In this document: one piece after another, positions 1 through 8,044 of the stretch | How positions within the stretch are numbered: position 1 is the first letter of the stretch | Layout of the letters: each line of letters begins with the position of its first letter | Source: Burkholderiales bacterium | GTDB lineage: Bacteria; Pseudomonadota; Gammaproteobacteria; Burkholderiales; Usitatibacteraceae | Direction: 5' to 3' | DNA: 20,332 bases | Assembly (NCBI GenBank): GCA_025936275.1 | Contig: JAICTR010000005.1 | Location: 1 to 20,332, forward strand | Program-made: the position numbers and the translations under genes | The notes under the pieces: model-generated | The model's input: only the letters and a program-made list of their open reading frames with translations | Told to the model about the DNA's origin: nothing | The model's database searches: none

Positions 1-2
1 AC

Positions 3-920
3 CTGCGCGTCGAGCCCACCCGCCAGGCGGCCAACTGGTTCGAGGACCAGCTGAAGTCGCTGCGCGCGCAGTTCGAGGAAGCGCAGGGCAAGCTCGCCAG
101 GTTCCAGCGCGAGAAAGGCATCATCGCGACCGACGAGCGTGTCGACGTCGAGAACGCGCGCCTGGCCGAGCTCTCCACGCAGGCGCTGCAGGCGCAGAAC
201 ATGACCTACGACGCGAGCTCGAAGCTGCGCCAGGCGCGCGCCGTGACCTCCGCGGAGAGCCTGCCCGAAGTGCAGGCGAACCCGCTGATCCAGACGTTGA
301 AGGGCCAGCTCCTCACCGCGGAAGCGAAGCTGCAGGAGCTCTCGACGCGTCTCGGGCCGAACCATCCGCAGTACCGGCAGCAGAAGTCGGAGATCGACGC
401 GCTGCGCGCACGGCTCAACGCGGAGATGCGCAAGGTGGTCTCGAGCGTCGAGAGCGCCGCGCGCCAGAACCAGATGCACGCGGCCGACCTCCAGGAGGCG
501 CTCGCCAAGCAGCGCGCGAAGGTGATCGCGCTTCGCGACGCGCGCGACCAGTCGCTGGTGCTGATGCGCGACGTCGATACCGCGCAGAAGGCCTACGAGG
601 CCGCGCTGCAGCGCTACCTCGTGAACAAGGTGGAAAGCGGCGCGCAATCGACCAACGTCACCATCCTCAACCCGGCGGCGGAGCCCACGCGTCCGGCGAA
701 GCCGAAGGTGCCGCTCAACATCGCGCTCGGCGTGATCGTGGGCCTGGTGCTGGGACTCGGCGCGGTGTTCCTGCTCGAGCTCATGGACCGCCGCGTGCGC
801 TCCGAGACCGACCTCGAAGGCACGCTCGAAGCGCCGCTCCTGGGCGCCCTGAAACCCTGGGAGCCCTCGCGCCTCATCGGCGGCGCGGAGCCCCCGCGCG
901 CGCTGCCCGGACCCGCATGA
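3..920 (+). CDS. epsF: EpsF-like chain-length determinant (Wzz/Wzc family), 5' end missing
   Basis: This inner-membrane polysaccharide co-polymerase controls EPS chain length together with the cytoplasmic kinase encoded next. The reading frame is open from base 3, so the first ATG at 201 is internal and the true start lies before the window; 305 residues are visible. They begin with EPTRQAANWFEDQLKSLRAQ, typical of this family, and continue as a long Glu/Gln/Ala/Arg-rich coiled-coil region (about residues 10-215). A Pro-rich stretch (AEPTRPAKPKVP, just before residue 238) is followed by the C-terminal membrane helix at about 240-262 and a short cytoplasmic tail. The tail has no kinase domain, as expected when the Wzc functions are split over two genes. 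The stop overlaps the ATG at 917 by four bases (ATGA). The EpsF assignment rests on recalled family resemblance plus the adjacent EpsG and exosortase. Confidence 0.9.
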   Translation: MRVEPTRQAANWFEDQLKSLRAQFEEAQGKLARFQREKGIIATDERVDVENARLAELSTQALQAQNMTYDASSKLRQARAVTSAESLPEVQANPLIQTLKGQLLTAEAKLQELSTRLGPNHPQYRQQKSEIDALRARLNAEMRKVVSSVESAARQNQMHAADLQEALAKQRAKVIALRDARDQSLVLMRDVDTAQKAYEAALQRYLVNKVESGAQSTNVTILNPAAEPTRPAKPKVPLNIALGVIVGLVLGLGAVFLLELMDRRVRSETDLEGTLEAPLLGALKPWEPSRLIGGAEPPRALPGPA

Positions 921-1855
921 ACGCGCCCGCCCGGAAGTCCCCTGGAGACCCCATGAACGTGCACAACCCGGAAAAAGTCCTCTCCATCGACTCGCAGCGC
1001 GCGCTGGTGCGCTCGGAGCGGCCGATCGGCGCGATCCTGGTCGAGGAGGGCAAGCTCTCCGCGCGCGAGATCGAGCGCGTGCTCGACGTGCAGCGCGCGC
1101 ACGGCGTGCGCTTCGGCGAGGCCGCGGTGCGCCTCGGCCTCGTCACCGACGAGGAGGTGCGCTACGCGCTCGCCAAGCAATACGACTTTCCGCACCTCAC
1201 GCCCGGCAAGTCCGGCGCGACCCACGCGAGCCGCGAGCTGGTGGCGGCGTTCGCGCCGTTCCATCCGCGCACCGAGGAGCTGCGCGCGCTGCGCACGCAG
1301 CTCCTCATCCGCTGGTACAACCGCGAGGCGGGCCGCAACGCCCTCGTCGTCACCAGCCCGCACTCGGGCGAAGGCCGCAGCTACCTCGCCGCCAACCTCG
1401 CGATCGTGTTCTCGCAGCTCGGCGCGCGCGTGCTGCTGGTGGACGCCGACCTCAGGAAGCCGCGCCAGGCGCAGATCTTCGGGCTGCCGGCGGGGCACGG
1501 CCTCTCGACCATCCTTTCCGGACGCGGCGAGCACCAGGCGACCTTCCCGGTGGTCGGGCTCTCGCGCCTCTCGGTGCTGCCCGCCGGACCGCTGCCGCCG
1601 AACCCGCAGGAGCTCCTCTCGCGGCCCGCGTTCGCCGCGCTGGTGAAGGACCTGCAGACGGTGCACGACGTGGTGATCCTCGACACGCCGCCCGCGGCGC
1701 GCTACGCCGACGCGCAGGGCATCACGTTCCGCGCCGGCGACGCGCTGGTGGTGACGCGCAAGAACCACACGTCGGTGGAGTCCACCTCGAAGGTGATCCG
1801 CGAGCTCGCCGCGACCGGCGCGCGCGTGGTCGGCACCGTCATCAACGAATACTGA
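917..1855 (+). CDS. epsG: EpsG-like chain-length determinant tyrosine kinase (BY-kinase/CapD family)
   Basis: This is the cytoplasmic P-loop ATPase/tyrosine-kinase partner of EpsF (312 residues). The N-terminal ~90 residues (IGAILVEEGKLS ... FGEAAVRLGLVTDEEV) resemble the MshEN/GspE N-terminal fold, which in this family precedes the kinase. The ATPase follows: Walker A SPHSGEGRS (147-155), Walker A' LLVDADLRKP (Asp176, Asp178) and Walker B VVILDTPP (Asp256). Walker A has Arg154 where Lys is usual; as I recall, GEGRS is common in EpsG proteins, so this does not by itself suggest an inactive enzyme. The C-terminal tyrosine cluster of Wzc is absent; only one Tyr ends the protein. The start at 917 shares ATGA with the epsF stop. 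An in-frame ATG at 953 has a better Shine-Dalgarno (GGAG, 944-947) and could be the true start. Confidence 0.9.
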   Translation: MNAPARKSPGDPMNVHNPEKVLSIDSQRALVRSERPIGAILVEEGKLSAREIERVLDVQRAHGVRFGEAAVRLGLVTDEEVRYALAKQYDFPHLTPGKSGATHASRELVAAFAPFHPRTEELRALRTQLLIRWYNREAGRNALVVTSPHSGEGRSYLAANLAIVFSQLGARVLLVDADLRKPRQAQIFGLPAGHGLSTILSGRGEHQATFPVVGLSRLSVLPAGPLPPNPQELLSRPAFAALVKDLQTVHDVVILDTPPAARYADAQGITFRAGDALVVTRKNHTSVESTSKVIRELAATGARVVGTVINEY

Positions 1856-1862
1856 GGCCGCC

Positions 1863-3470
1863 ATGCCGACGGTCCTCGGGGAGCGCGCGCCGGCGGCCGC
1901 CGCCGCCCGGCCCCGCGCCGTGAGCCCATGGCTCGCGGTCGCGGCCGCGCTCGCGCTCGCCTACCTGCCGACGTACTGGGGCCTCGCGCACGGCCTGTGG
2001 CGCGACGACGAGTACGCGCACGGCCCGATCGTGGCCGCGGTGTTCGCGTGGCTGGTGTGGCGCGATCGCGATGCGCTCGCCGCGCCGCGCGGGACGCCGG
2101 CGCCCTTCGCGGGCGGCGCGCTGGTCTTCCTCGGGCTCGCGCTCTACGCCGTCGGCCGCTCGCAATCGATCGTGCTCTTCGAGGTGAGCTCGCACCTGCC
2201 GCTTCTCGCCGGCCTCGCGCTTCTCGCGGGCGGATGGCCGCTGCTGCGGCGCTTCGGCTTCGCGCTGGTGTTCCTCGCGTTCCTGGTGCCGTTGCCGGGC
2301 TTCGTCATGACCGCCGCCACGGCGCCCCTCAAGGCGATCGTGTCGACCGCCGTCGCGGCGATCCTGCAGGTCGCGGGCTATCCGGTCGCGCGCAGCGGCG
2401 TGGTGCTCGACGTGGGCGGGCATCCGCTCCTCATCGCCGATGCGTGCGCGGGACTCAACTCGATCACGGCGCTCTTCGCGATGGCGCTCCTCTACGCGCA
2501 CCTCTCGGGCGGCGTGCTGTGCCGGCGCGGCTTGCTGCTGCTCGCGGCGGTGGTGCCGATCGCGGTCGCGGCCAACGTGCTGCGCGTGCTGGTGCTGGCG
2601 CTCGGCGTGTACTACTTCGGCGACGGCGTGGTGGACGGCTGGCTGCACGGAGCGGCGGGGATGCTCGTGTTCGGCGCGGCGTTCGCGCTGCTCGCGGGAT
2701 TCGATCGTTTGTTGGGAAGCGGGAAACGCGACTCTCTCCCCGGCCCTCTGCCATTAAATCGCCCCAACAAGTTGGGGACCCCCGGGGAGAGGGAGCGCTT
2801 TCCGGCATCCGCCGGCGCACTCATCGGCGCGGCGATCGCCATTGGCGGCGTCGCGCTCGCGACGCCCAGTCTCGCGCCGCAGCCGATGGCGCGGCCGATC
2901 GACCTCGCGGCGATCCTTCCCGCGAGCTTCGGCGACTGGCGCCTCGATCGCGACGTGCCGCCGATCGCGCCCACGCCCGACGCGCGCGCGAAGCTCGATC
3001 GCCTCTACGACGCGATCGCGGCGCGCACCTACGTGAATTCCGCCGGCGAACGGATGATGCTCACCGTCGCCTATGGCGGCGACCAGAGCGATGCGCTGAA
3101 GGCGCATCGCCAGGAAGTCTGCTACACCGCGCAGGGCTTTCGCGTCGGCGGCCTCGAGCACGCGACGCTCGCCGCGGCCGGCCGCGAGATCCCGGTGACG
3201 CGCTTCATCGCGGTGCGCGGCGCGCGCAGCGAGCCCGTGACCTACTGGTTCACGATGGGCGACCGCGTGGTGCTCGGCCGGCTCGAACGGCTGCGCGTGC
3301 AGCTCGCCGCCGGCTTCGCGGGGCGCATCCCCGACGGCATGCTGGTGCGGGTCTCCAGCCTGTCGCACGATCCGCGCGCCGCGTACGTCGCGCAGCAGGG
3401 CTTCGTGCAGGGACTCCTCGCCGCGATCCCCGAATCCACCGTCGTGCGCCTCGCCGGCGCGCGCGCCTGA
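1863..3470 (+). CDS. epsH: Exosortase (EpsH type) fused to an EpsI domain
   Basis: Exosortase is a multi-spanning inner-membrane cysteine protease/transpeptidase that processes PEP-CTERM proteins and is tied to EPS export. The protein has 535 residues. Residues ~20-285 form about eight hydrophobic segments with the expected catalytic residues: Cys195 in ADACAGLN, Arg241 in ANVLRVLVL and His262 in DGWLHGAAG. Residues ~291-311 are encoded by a 62-base palindromic repeat (2734-2795) with codons rare in this operon (TTA, AAT, CCA, AGG). A hydrophobic helix (~315-335) then opens a periplasmic EpsI domain (ASFGDWRLD; HRQEVCYTAQGF at 415-426, with Cys420). In the methanolan cluster EpsH and EpsI are separate genes; other exosortases carry EpsI as a C-terminal domain. 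By recall, the EpsI sequence here looks like the separate, XrtB-associated type, so a recent fusion is possible. The start ATG follows TGAGG at 1853-1857. Confidence 0.9.
   Translation: MPTVLGERAPAAAAARPRAVSPWLAVAAALALAYLPTYWGLAHGLWRDDEYAHGPIVAAVFAWLVWRDRDALAAPRGTPAPFAGGALVFLGLALYAVGRSQSIVLFEVSSHLPLLAGLALLAGGWPLLRRFGFALVFLAFLVPLPGFVMTAATAPLKAIVSTAVAAILQVAGYPVARSGVVLDVGGHPLLIADACAGLNSITALFAMALLYAHLSGGVLCRRGLLLLAAVVPIAVAANVLRVLVLALGVYYFGDGVVDGWLHGAAGMLVFGAAFALLAGFDRLLGSGKRDSLPGPLPLNRPNKLGTPGERERFPASAGALIGAAIAIGGVALATPSLAPQPMARPIDLAAILPASFGDWRLDRDVPPIAPTPDARAKLDRLYDAIAARTYVNSAGERMMLTVAYGGDQSDALKAHRQEVCYTAQGFRVGGLEHATLAAAGREIPVTRFIAVRGARSEPVTYWFTMGDRVVLGRLERLRVQLAAGFAGRIPDGMLVRVSSLSHDPRAAYVAQQGFVQGLLAAIPESTVVRLAGARA
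2734..2795 (+). repeat. 62-base palindromic element, copy A, inside the exosortase gene
   Basis: This is copy A of a two-copy repeat; it matches 19384-19445 at 58 of 62 positions with no gaps. The outer arms CTCTCCCCGG (2734-2743) and CCGGGGAGAG (2782-2791) are perfect 10-base inverted repeats. A second palindrome, CCCCAACAAGTTGGGG (2762-2777), sits inside. The RNA could fold as a hairpin within a larger stem. It is read as SLPGPLPLNRPNKLGTPGE in the exosortase frame. One of the other two forward frames is closed by TAA at 2755-2757, so the reading phase at insertion mattered. It has REP-like structure, but no known REP family is assigned. Confidence 0.93.
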
Positions 3471-3472
3471 CC

Positions 3473-4924
3473 ATGGCCGCGCTGGCGCTTCCCTCCGCGT
3501 TCGCCGATTCGCGCCTGCGCCGCGCGCTGGTGGTCGCCGCGTTGCTCGCCTTCGGCGTGATGTGGGGCGCGGCGGTCGCCTACGCGGGGCTCGGCGCGGC
3601 GTTGATCTGCATCTCGCTCCTCGCCTGCGTGTTCTGCCTGCGCGACTTCCGCTGGGGCGTGGTGCTGCTGATCCTCATCATGCCGATCTCCTCGAGCTTC
3701 CTCTTCCCGCACTCGATGTTCGGGATCTCGGGGCTGAATCCGCTGAACCTGCTCCTCGCGGCGACGCTCGGCTCGTACACGCTCGCCTACGCGGGCAAGG
3801 GCGCGTTGCGCGCGCTCGGCAGCCGGCCGCTCGTCTTCCTCTACATCGCGCCGATCGTGATGGGGGCGCTGCTCGGCATGTCGCACGCGAACGAGATCCC
3901 GGGGATCTTCGTCGACATGGAGTGGATCGAGTACGTGGGCCCCGGCGGGTACCTGCGCGACCTCCTCTTCAAGCCGATGCTCCTCGTGCTCTATGCGATG
4001 CTGGTGGGCGTCGCGGTCGGGCACAGCCGCACCACGAAGCGCTTCCTCACCCCGATGCTGGTCTCGATGTGGGTGATGGCGCTCCTCGTGATCGTCTTCA
4101 TCGCCGCCTCGGGGGTGAGCCTCTCGCAGCTCGCCGGCACCTACGAGCGCTCGTTCCTCTCGCCGCTCGGCATGCACGCGAACGACCTGGGGCGCCTCTA
4201 TGCCACCGCCTACGCGCTGCTGCTCTTCATCTGGGACCGCACGCCGCGCGCTTCGCTGAAGGCATTCCTGATCGTCTCGATGGGACTGGTCGCGGCGGCG
4301 CTGCTGCTCACCTTCTCGCGCGGCGCGATCGTGGCGTTCGTGATCGTGAACGTGATCTACCTCTTCTCGCGCAGGAAGCTCAAGACGCTGATCCTCGGCG
4401 CCATGCTGCTGCCGGTGGTGCTCGCGCTCATGCCCGGCGCGATCTGGTCGCGCCTCGACATGGGCATGGGGCAGGGCGTGAACGCGGTGAGCGCCGGGCG
4501 CGTGTCGGGCATCTGGGCGCCGCTCATGCCGTGGGCCGCCGACAGCCCGATCTGGGGCCACGGCCTGCAATCGCTCCTCTGGTCGCCGGCGATGCGCGGC
4601 GGCCACATGCTGCAGGTGACCCACCCGCACAGCGCGTGGCTGCAGGCGGTGCTCGATACCGGCTTCATCGGCTTGATCCTCATGCTCGCGTTCTGGATGG
4701 GGCACGTGTGGCGCGGCTTCCGCGCGCTCGCGCGCGATCCCTCGCTCGAGCCCGAGGTGGGCGGCTTCTTCGAGGGCGCGGCGGCGGGACTCCTCGGCAT
4801 CGTCATCGCCAACGTCGCCGGCAGCAGCTTCTTCCCCGTGCCCGAGCAGAGCTTCCTGTGGCTCGCGGTGGGACTCATGTACGGGCTGCGGTTGCGCGCG
4901 CGCGCCGCGGCCGGAAAGGCCTAG
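3473..4924 (+). CDS. Wzy/O-antigen ligase family polysaccharide polymerase
   Basis: This 483-residue polytopic inner-membrane protein has about 11-12 hydrophobic segments. It carries the Wzy_C (O-antigen ligase family) signature: a large periplasmic loop ending in THPHSAWLQAVLDTGFIGL, preceded by the LLLTFSRGAI helix-loop typical of the family. It most likely polymerises lipid-linked EPS repeat units on the periplasmic side, or transfers the glycan to an acceptor. The operon has no other polymerase candidate, which favours the polymerase role. The ATG at 3473 comes two bases after the exosortase stop (TGA at 3468-3470). Upstream codons in the same frame overlap the exosortase gene and read as Arg-rich shadow, so they are excluded. 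No strong Shine-Dalgarno is visible, suggesting translational coupling. The stop is TAG at 4922-4924. Confidence 0.87.
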   Translation: MAALALPSAFADSRLRRALVVAALLAFGVMWGAAVAYAGLGAALICISLLACVFCLRDFRWGVVLLILIMPISSSFLFPHSMFGISGLNPLNLLLAATLGSYTLAYAGKGALRALGSRPLVFLYIAPIVMGALLGMSHANEIPGIFVDMEWIEYVGPGGYLRDLLFKPMLLVLYAMLVGVAVGHSRTTKRFLTPMLVSMWVMALLVIVFIAASGVSLSQLAGTYERSFLSPLGMHANDLGRLYATAYALLLFIWDRTPRASLKAFLIVSMGLVAAALLLTFSRGAIVAFVIVNVIYLFSRRKLKTLILGAMLLPVVLALMPGAIWSRLDMGMGQGVNAVSAGRVSGIWAPLMPWAADSPIWGHGLQSLLWSPAMRGGHMLQVTHPHSAWLQAVLDTGFIGLILMLAFWMGHVWRGFRALARDPSLEPEVGGFFEGAAAGLLGIVIANVAGSSFFPVPEQSFLWLAVGLMYGLRLRARAAAGKA

Positions 4925-4926
4925 CG

Positions 4927-6912
4927 ATGTGCGGCATCACCGGTTACTGGGTGCGGCGAGGCGATCCCACGCCGTGGCTCGCGGACCTCGGCGCTTCCGT
5001 CGATTCGCTCGCTCAGCGCGGCCCCGACGACCAGGGCGTGTGGGTGCGTCCCGGCGCGCGCGTGGGCCTCGGGCACACGCGGCTCTCGATCCTCGACCTC
5101 TCGCCGCTCGGCCACCAGCCGATGCGCTCGCCCGACGGCGCGTTGACCATGGTCTTCAACGGCGAGATCTACAACTTCGCCGCGGTGAGGAGCGAGCTCG
5201 AGGCGCTCGGCCACCGTTTCCGCAGCAGCGGCGATTCCGAGGTGGTGCTCGCCGCCTGGCAGCAATGGGGCATCGCCGCCGCCGAGCGCTTCGTCGGCAT
5301 GTTCGCGATCGCCATCTGGAACGAGCGCGAGCGCCGCCTCGTGCTGCTGCGCGATCGCATGGGCGTGAAGCCGCTCTACTACGCATTTGACGGGCGCACG
5401 TTCTGGTTCGGCTCGGAGCTGAAAGCCCTGCGCGCCTTCTCGCGCTGGGCGCCCGAGGTCGATCGCGACGCGTTGGGCGAGTACCTGCAGTTCGGCTACA
5501 TCTCCGCGCCGCGCTCGATCTATCGCGGCGTGTCGAAGCTCATGCCCGGCCATTGGCTGGAGCTGGGCGAGGTGGGCGAGCCGGTCGCGCGCCGCTGGTG
5601 GGCGCCGCCCGCGGGCGAGGCGCCGCTCGACATGCCCGAGGAGGAGCTCGAGCGCCGCCTCGAGGCGATCCTCGTCGACGCGTTCCGCCATCGCATGGTG
5701 GCCGACGTGCCGGTGGGCGTGTTCCTCTCCGGCGGCATCGATTCGAGCATCGTGGCCGCGCTCCTGCAGCGCTATGGCGCGGGGGACGTCCGCACCTTCA
5801 CCATCGGCTTCGAGGACGCGCGCTTCGACGAGTCGCGCCACGCGAAGCGCGTCGCGCAATACCTCGGCACGCGCCACTGCGAGCGCATCGTGACCGCCGG
5901 CGACATGAAGGACGTGCTCGGCCACTGGGCCGACCTCTTCGACGAGCCGTTCGGCGACACGTCCGGGATCCCCACCTACCTCGTCTCGAAGATGGCGCGC
6001 GAGCACGTGAAGGTCGCGCTCTCCGCGGACGGCGGCGACGAGCTCTTCTGCGGCTACGCGCACTATGGCGTGGTGCTGGAGCGCCAACGCGCGCTCGCGC
6101 GCTGGCCCGCCGCCGCGCGCCGCGCGCTCGCGATGCCGCTCTCGATCCTCGAGCGCACGCGCCTGCAGGCCGCGGCCGATCGCCTGCCGCTTCCCGTGGG
6201 CACGCGCCACGCCGCGCGCCGCGCGATCCTCGAGCGCCTCGCGAAGCTCTCGGTGATGCTGCCGCGGGTCGACGCGCCCACCGTCTACGACCTCGCCATG
6301 TCCTTCTGGACGCCGTGGGACATCGCGGCGCTCCTCGGCGGGGAGGTGGCGCCGCGCGAGCGCGTCGAAGGTCCCGGCGGCGTCGCCGAGCAGATGGTGC
6401 ACTGCGACCTGCGCCATTACCTCCCCGACGACATCCTCGCCAAGGTCGATCGCACGACGATGGCCGCGGGGCTCGAGGGCCGCGAGCCGATGCTCGACCA
6501 TCGCCTCGTCGAGTTCGCGCTGCGGCTGCCGCTTTCGATGCGCCGCGGCGCGCTCGGCACCAAGCACCTGCTGAGGAAGGTGCTCTACAAGCACGTGCCG
6601 CGGGAGCTCATCGAGCGGCCGAAGCAGGGCTTCGCGATCCCGCTCGCCTCGTGGCTGCGCGGCGAGCTGGCGCCGCTCATCGACGAGTACCTCGCGCCGC
6701 GCCGCATCCGCGATGGCGGCCTGCTCGATCCGCAAGCCGTGGCGCGCGCGGTCGCGAACTTCCGCGAGGGCGGCCCGGGCAACGACCGCCTCGACGTGCA
6801 GAAGGTGTGGCTGCTGCTCGCCTTCGAGATGTGGCGCGACCGCTGGGACACCGGATACCAACGAAGAACCGACGAAGGAGCGATCCATGCGCGTGCTGTT
6901 CATCATCAGTGA
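4927..6912 (+). CDS. asnB: Asparagine-synthase-family glutamine amidotransferase (first copy)
   Basis: This 661-residue two-domain enzyme belongs to the asparagine synthetase B family. The N-terminal class II glutaminase domain starts MCGITGYW with the catalytic Cys2 and contains QRGPDDQG, GHTRLSILD and FNGEIYNF. The C-terminal synthetase domain has the ATP-binding PP-motif SGGIDSS (268-274), ALSADGGDELFCGY, and MAAGLEGREPMLDHRL. Such enzymes move glutamine-derived ammonia onto an ATP-activated carboxylate. In a polysaccharide locus the acceptor is often a uronic acid rather than aspartate, as proposed for WbpS of Pseudomonas aeruginosa O6, and this operon encodes GalNAcA synthesis. The start follows the previous stop by two bases. 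The gene ends 26 bases inside the next gene, so its last ~9 residues are read across that gene's ribosome binding site and start. True asparagine synthetase activity cannot be excluded. Confidence 0.9.
   Translation: MCGITGYWVRRGDPTPWLADLGASVDSLAQRGPDDQGVWVRPGARVGLGHTRLSILDLSPLGHQPMRSPDGALTMVFNGEIYNFAAVRSELEALGHRFRSSGDSEVVLAAWQQWGIAAAERFVGMFAIAIWNERERRLVLLRDRMGVKPLYYAFDGRTFWFGSELKALRAFSRWAPEVDRDALGEYLQFGYISAPRSIYRGVSKLMPGHWLELGEVGEPVARRWWAPPAGEAPLDMPEEELERRLEAILVDAFRHRMVADVPVGVFLSGGIDSSIVAALLQRYGAGDVRTFTIGFEDARFDESRHAKRVAQYLGTRHCERIVTAGDMKDVLGHWADLFDEPFGDTSGIPTYLVSKMAREHVKVALSADGGDELFCGYAHYGVVLERQRALARWPAAARRALAMPLSILERTRLQAAADRLPLPVGTRHAARRAILERLAKLSVMLPRVDAPTVYDLAMSFWTPWDIAALLGGEVAPRERVEGPGGVAEQMVHCDLRHYLPDDILAKVDRTTMAAGLEGREPMLDHRLVEFALRLPLSMRRGALGTKHLLRKVLYKHVPRELIERPKQGFAIPLASWLRGELAPLIDEYLAPRRIRDGGLLDPQAVARAVANFREGGPGNDRLDVQKVWLLLAFEMWRDRWDTGYQRRTDEGAIHARAVHHQ
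6874..6880 (+). promoter_or_regulatory. Shine-Dalgarno inside the end of asnB
   Basis: GAAGGAG lies six bases before the ATG at 6887, within the last codons of the amidotransferase gene. It fixes the start of the following glycosyltransferase despite the 26-base overlap. Confidence 0.75.
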
Positions 6913-8044
6913 GCTCACGCTGGGCGGCGCCCAGAAGCAGGTGATCGAGCTCGCGCGCGAGCTGGTGCGCCGCGGGCACGAGGCGACCATCTATACGCTG
7001 AACCGCGAGGTGCCGCGCGCGAAGGAGCTGGAAGGCTCGCGGGTCGAGCTGGTCGTGGACCAGAAGCGCTGCAAGCTCGATCCGGCGGTGCTGCGGCGCC
7101 TGCGCAGGTACCTGCGCGACTGGCATCCGGACATCGTCCACGGCTTCCTCTTCGATGGCGACATCTATGCGCGGATCGCCGCCTTCGGCACCGGCATCCC
7201 GGTGTTGAACTCCGAGCGCAGCGACAACTACGAGATCTCGCGCATCCAGCACCTCGCGCATCGCCTCACGCGGGCGCTCACCGACGGCCTGGTCGCGAAC
7301 ACCCATTCGGGCAGCGCCTTCGCGCAGCGCCTCTACGGCTTTCCCGCCGAGCGCTGCCACGTGGTGTGGAACGGCCTGCGCATCGAGGAGCTGGAGCGGC
7401 AGGCGGCGAGCCGCGCCGATTACCGCACGGAGTTCTTCGGCCCCGGCTCGCACAAGCTCGCGTGCCTGGTGGGCGCGATCAAGCCCACCAAGGACTACCA
7501 CCTCGCGATCGACGCCGCGGCGCGCCTGGTGCGCGCCGATCCCGAGTGGCGCGTGCTCTTCGTCGGCGACCAGCTCGCGAACTCCGGCAACTACCGCGCC
7601 GGCGTGCACTCCGACAGCAGCGAGTACAAGGCCTCCGTGATGCGCCACTTCGCCGCGCAGGACATCGCGGACAAGGTGCGCTTCGCGGGCGCGCGCACCG
7701 ACGTGCCGGCGATCGTCGCGCAGTGCGACGTGCTCTACGTCACCTCGTGCCGCGAGGGCTTCCCCAACGTGGTGCTCGAGGCGATGGTGCTCGGCGTCCC
7801 GGTGGTGAGCACCGATTACTCCGACATCCGCCGCATCCTGCCAAGGCCCGCGCAGGTCGTGGAAAGCCGCAACGCCGACGACATCGCCTGGGCGATCCTC
7901 GATGCGTACGGGGAGCGCGACGCGATCGCGAAGGAGCAGAAGCGCTGGGTGCGCTCGCACGCCAGCATCGAAAACGCCACCCTGGAGCTCGAGCGTGTCT
8001 ATCAACGCTACCTCAGGACCCCTGCGCTCGCGCGTGCCGCCTGA
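6887..8044 (+). CDS. GT4-family glycosyltransferase (A)
   Basis: This retaining GT-B glycosyltransferase (385 residues) probably adds one sugar to the lipid-linked EPS repeat unit at the cytoplasmic face of the inner membrane. The N-terminal Rossmann half begins MRVLFIISELTLGGAQKQ with the Gly-rich GGAQ acceptor loop typical of GT4. The C-terminal donor half contains GAIKPTKDYH, the binding-loop Lys, and the conserved EX7E pair Glu290/Glu298 in REGFPNVVLEAM. There is no signal peptide or membrane segment. Donor and acceptor sugars cannot be deduced. The start is supported by GAAGGAG at 6874-6880. The stop, TGA at 8042-8044, lies inside the start of the next gene. Confidence 0.9.
   Translation: MRVLFIISELTLGGAQKQVIELARELVRRGHEATIYTLNREVPRAKELEGSRVELVVDQKRCKLDPAVLRRLRRYLRDWHPDIVHGFLFDGDIYARIAAFGTGIPVLNSERSDNYEISRIQHLAHRLTRALTDGLVANTHSGSAFAQRLYGFPAERCHVVWNGLRIEELERQAASRADYRTEFFGPGSHKLACLVGAIKPTKDYHLAIDAAARLVRADPEWRVLFVGDQLANSGNYRAGVHSDSSEYKASVMRHFAAQDIADKVRFAGARTDVPAIVAQCDVLYVTSCREGFPNVVLEAMVLGVPVVSTDYSDIRRILPRPAQVVESRNADDIAWAILDAYGERDAIAKEQKRWVRSHASIENATLELERVYQRYLRTPALARAA

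Noticed and set aside
1355..1381. EpsG Walker A Arg154 instead of Lys as a sign of an inactive kinase
   Set aside because: GEGRS is, to my recollection, usual in EpsG-family proteins, and the Walker A' and B motifs are intact.
2762..2777. CCCCAACAAGTTGGGG hairpin as an intrinsic terminator
   Set aside because: No T-tract follows, it lies in the middle of a coding frame, and the same hairpin occurs inside a second gene. A repeat element explains it better.
1928..3472. An N-terminal extension of the polymerase gene back to base 1928
   Set aside because: The upstream frame is the +1 shadow of the exosortase gene and is Arg-rich. The hydrophobic protein begins cleanly at the ATG at 3473.
4921..6990. 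A 689-codon open frame on the minus strand opposite the first amidotransferase
   Set aside because: It is antisense to a gene with all its family motifs. The translation is Arg/Ala/Glu/His-rich without domains, as expected from G/C-rich third positions opposite a coding strand.
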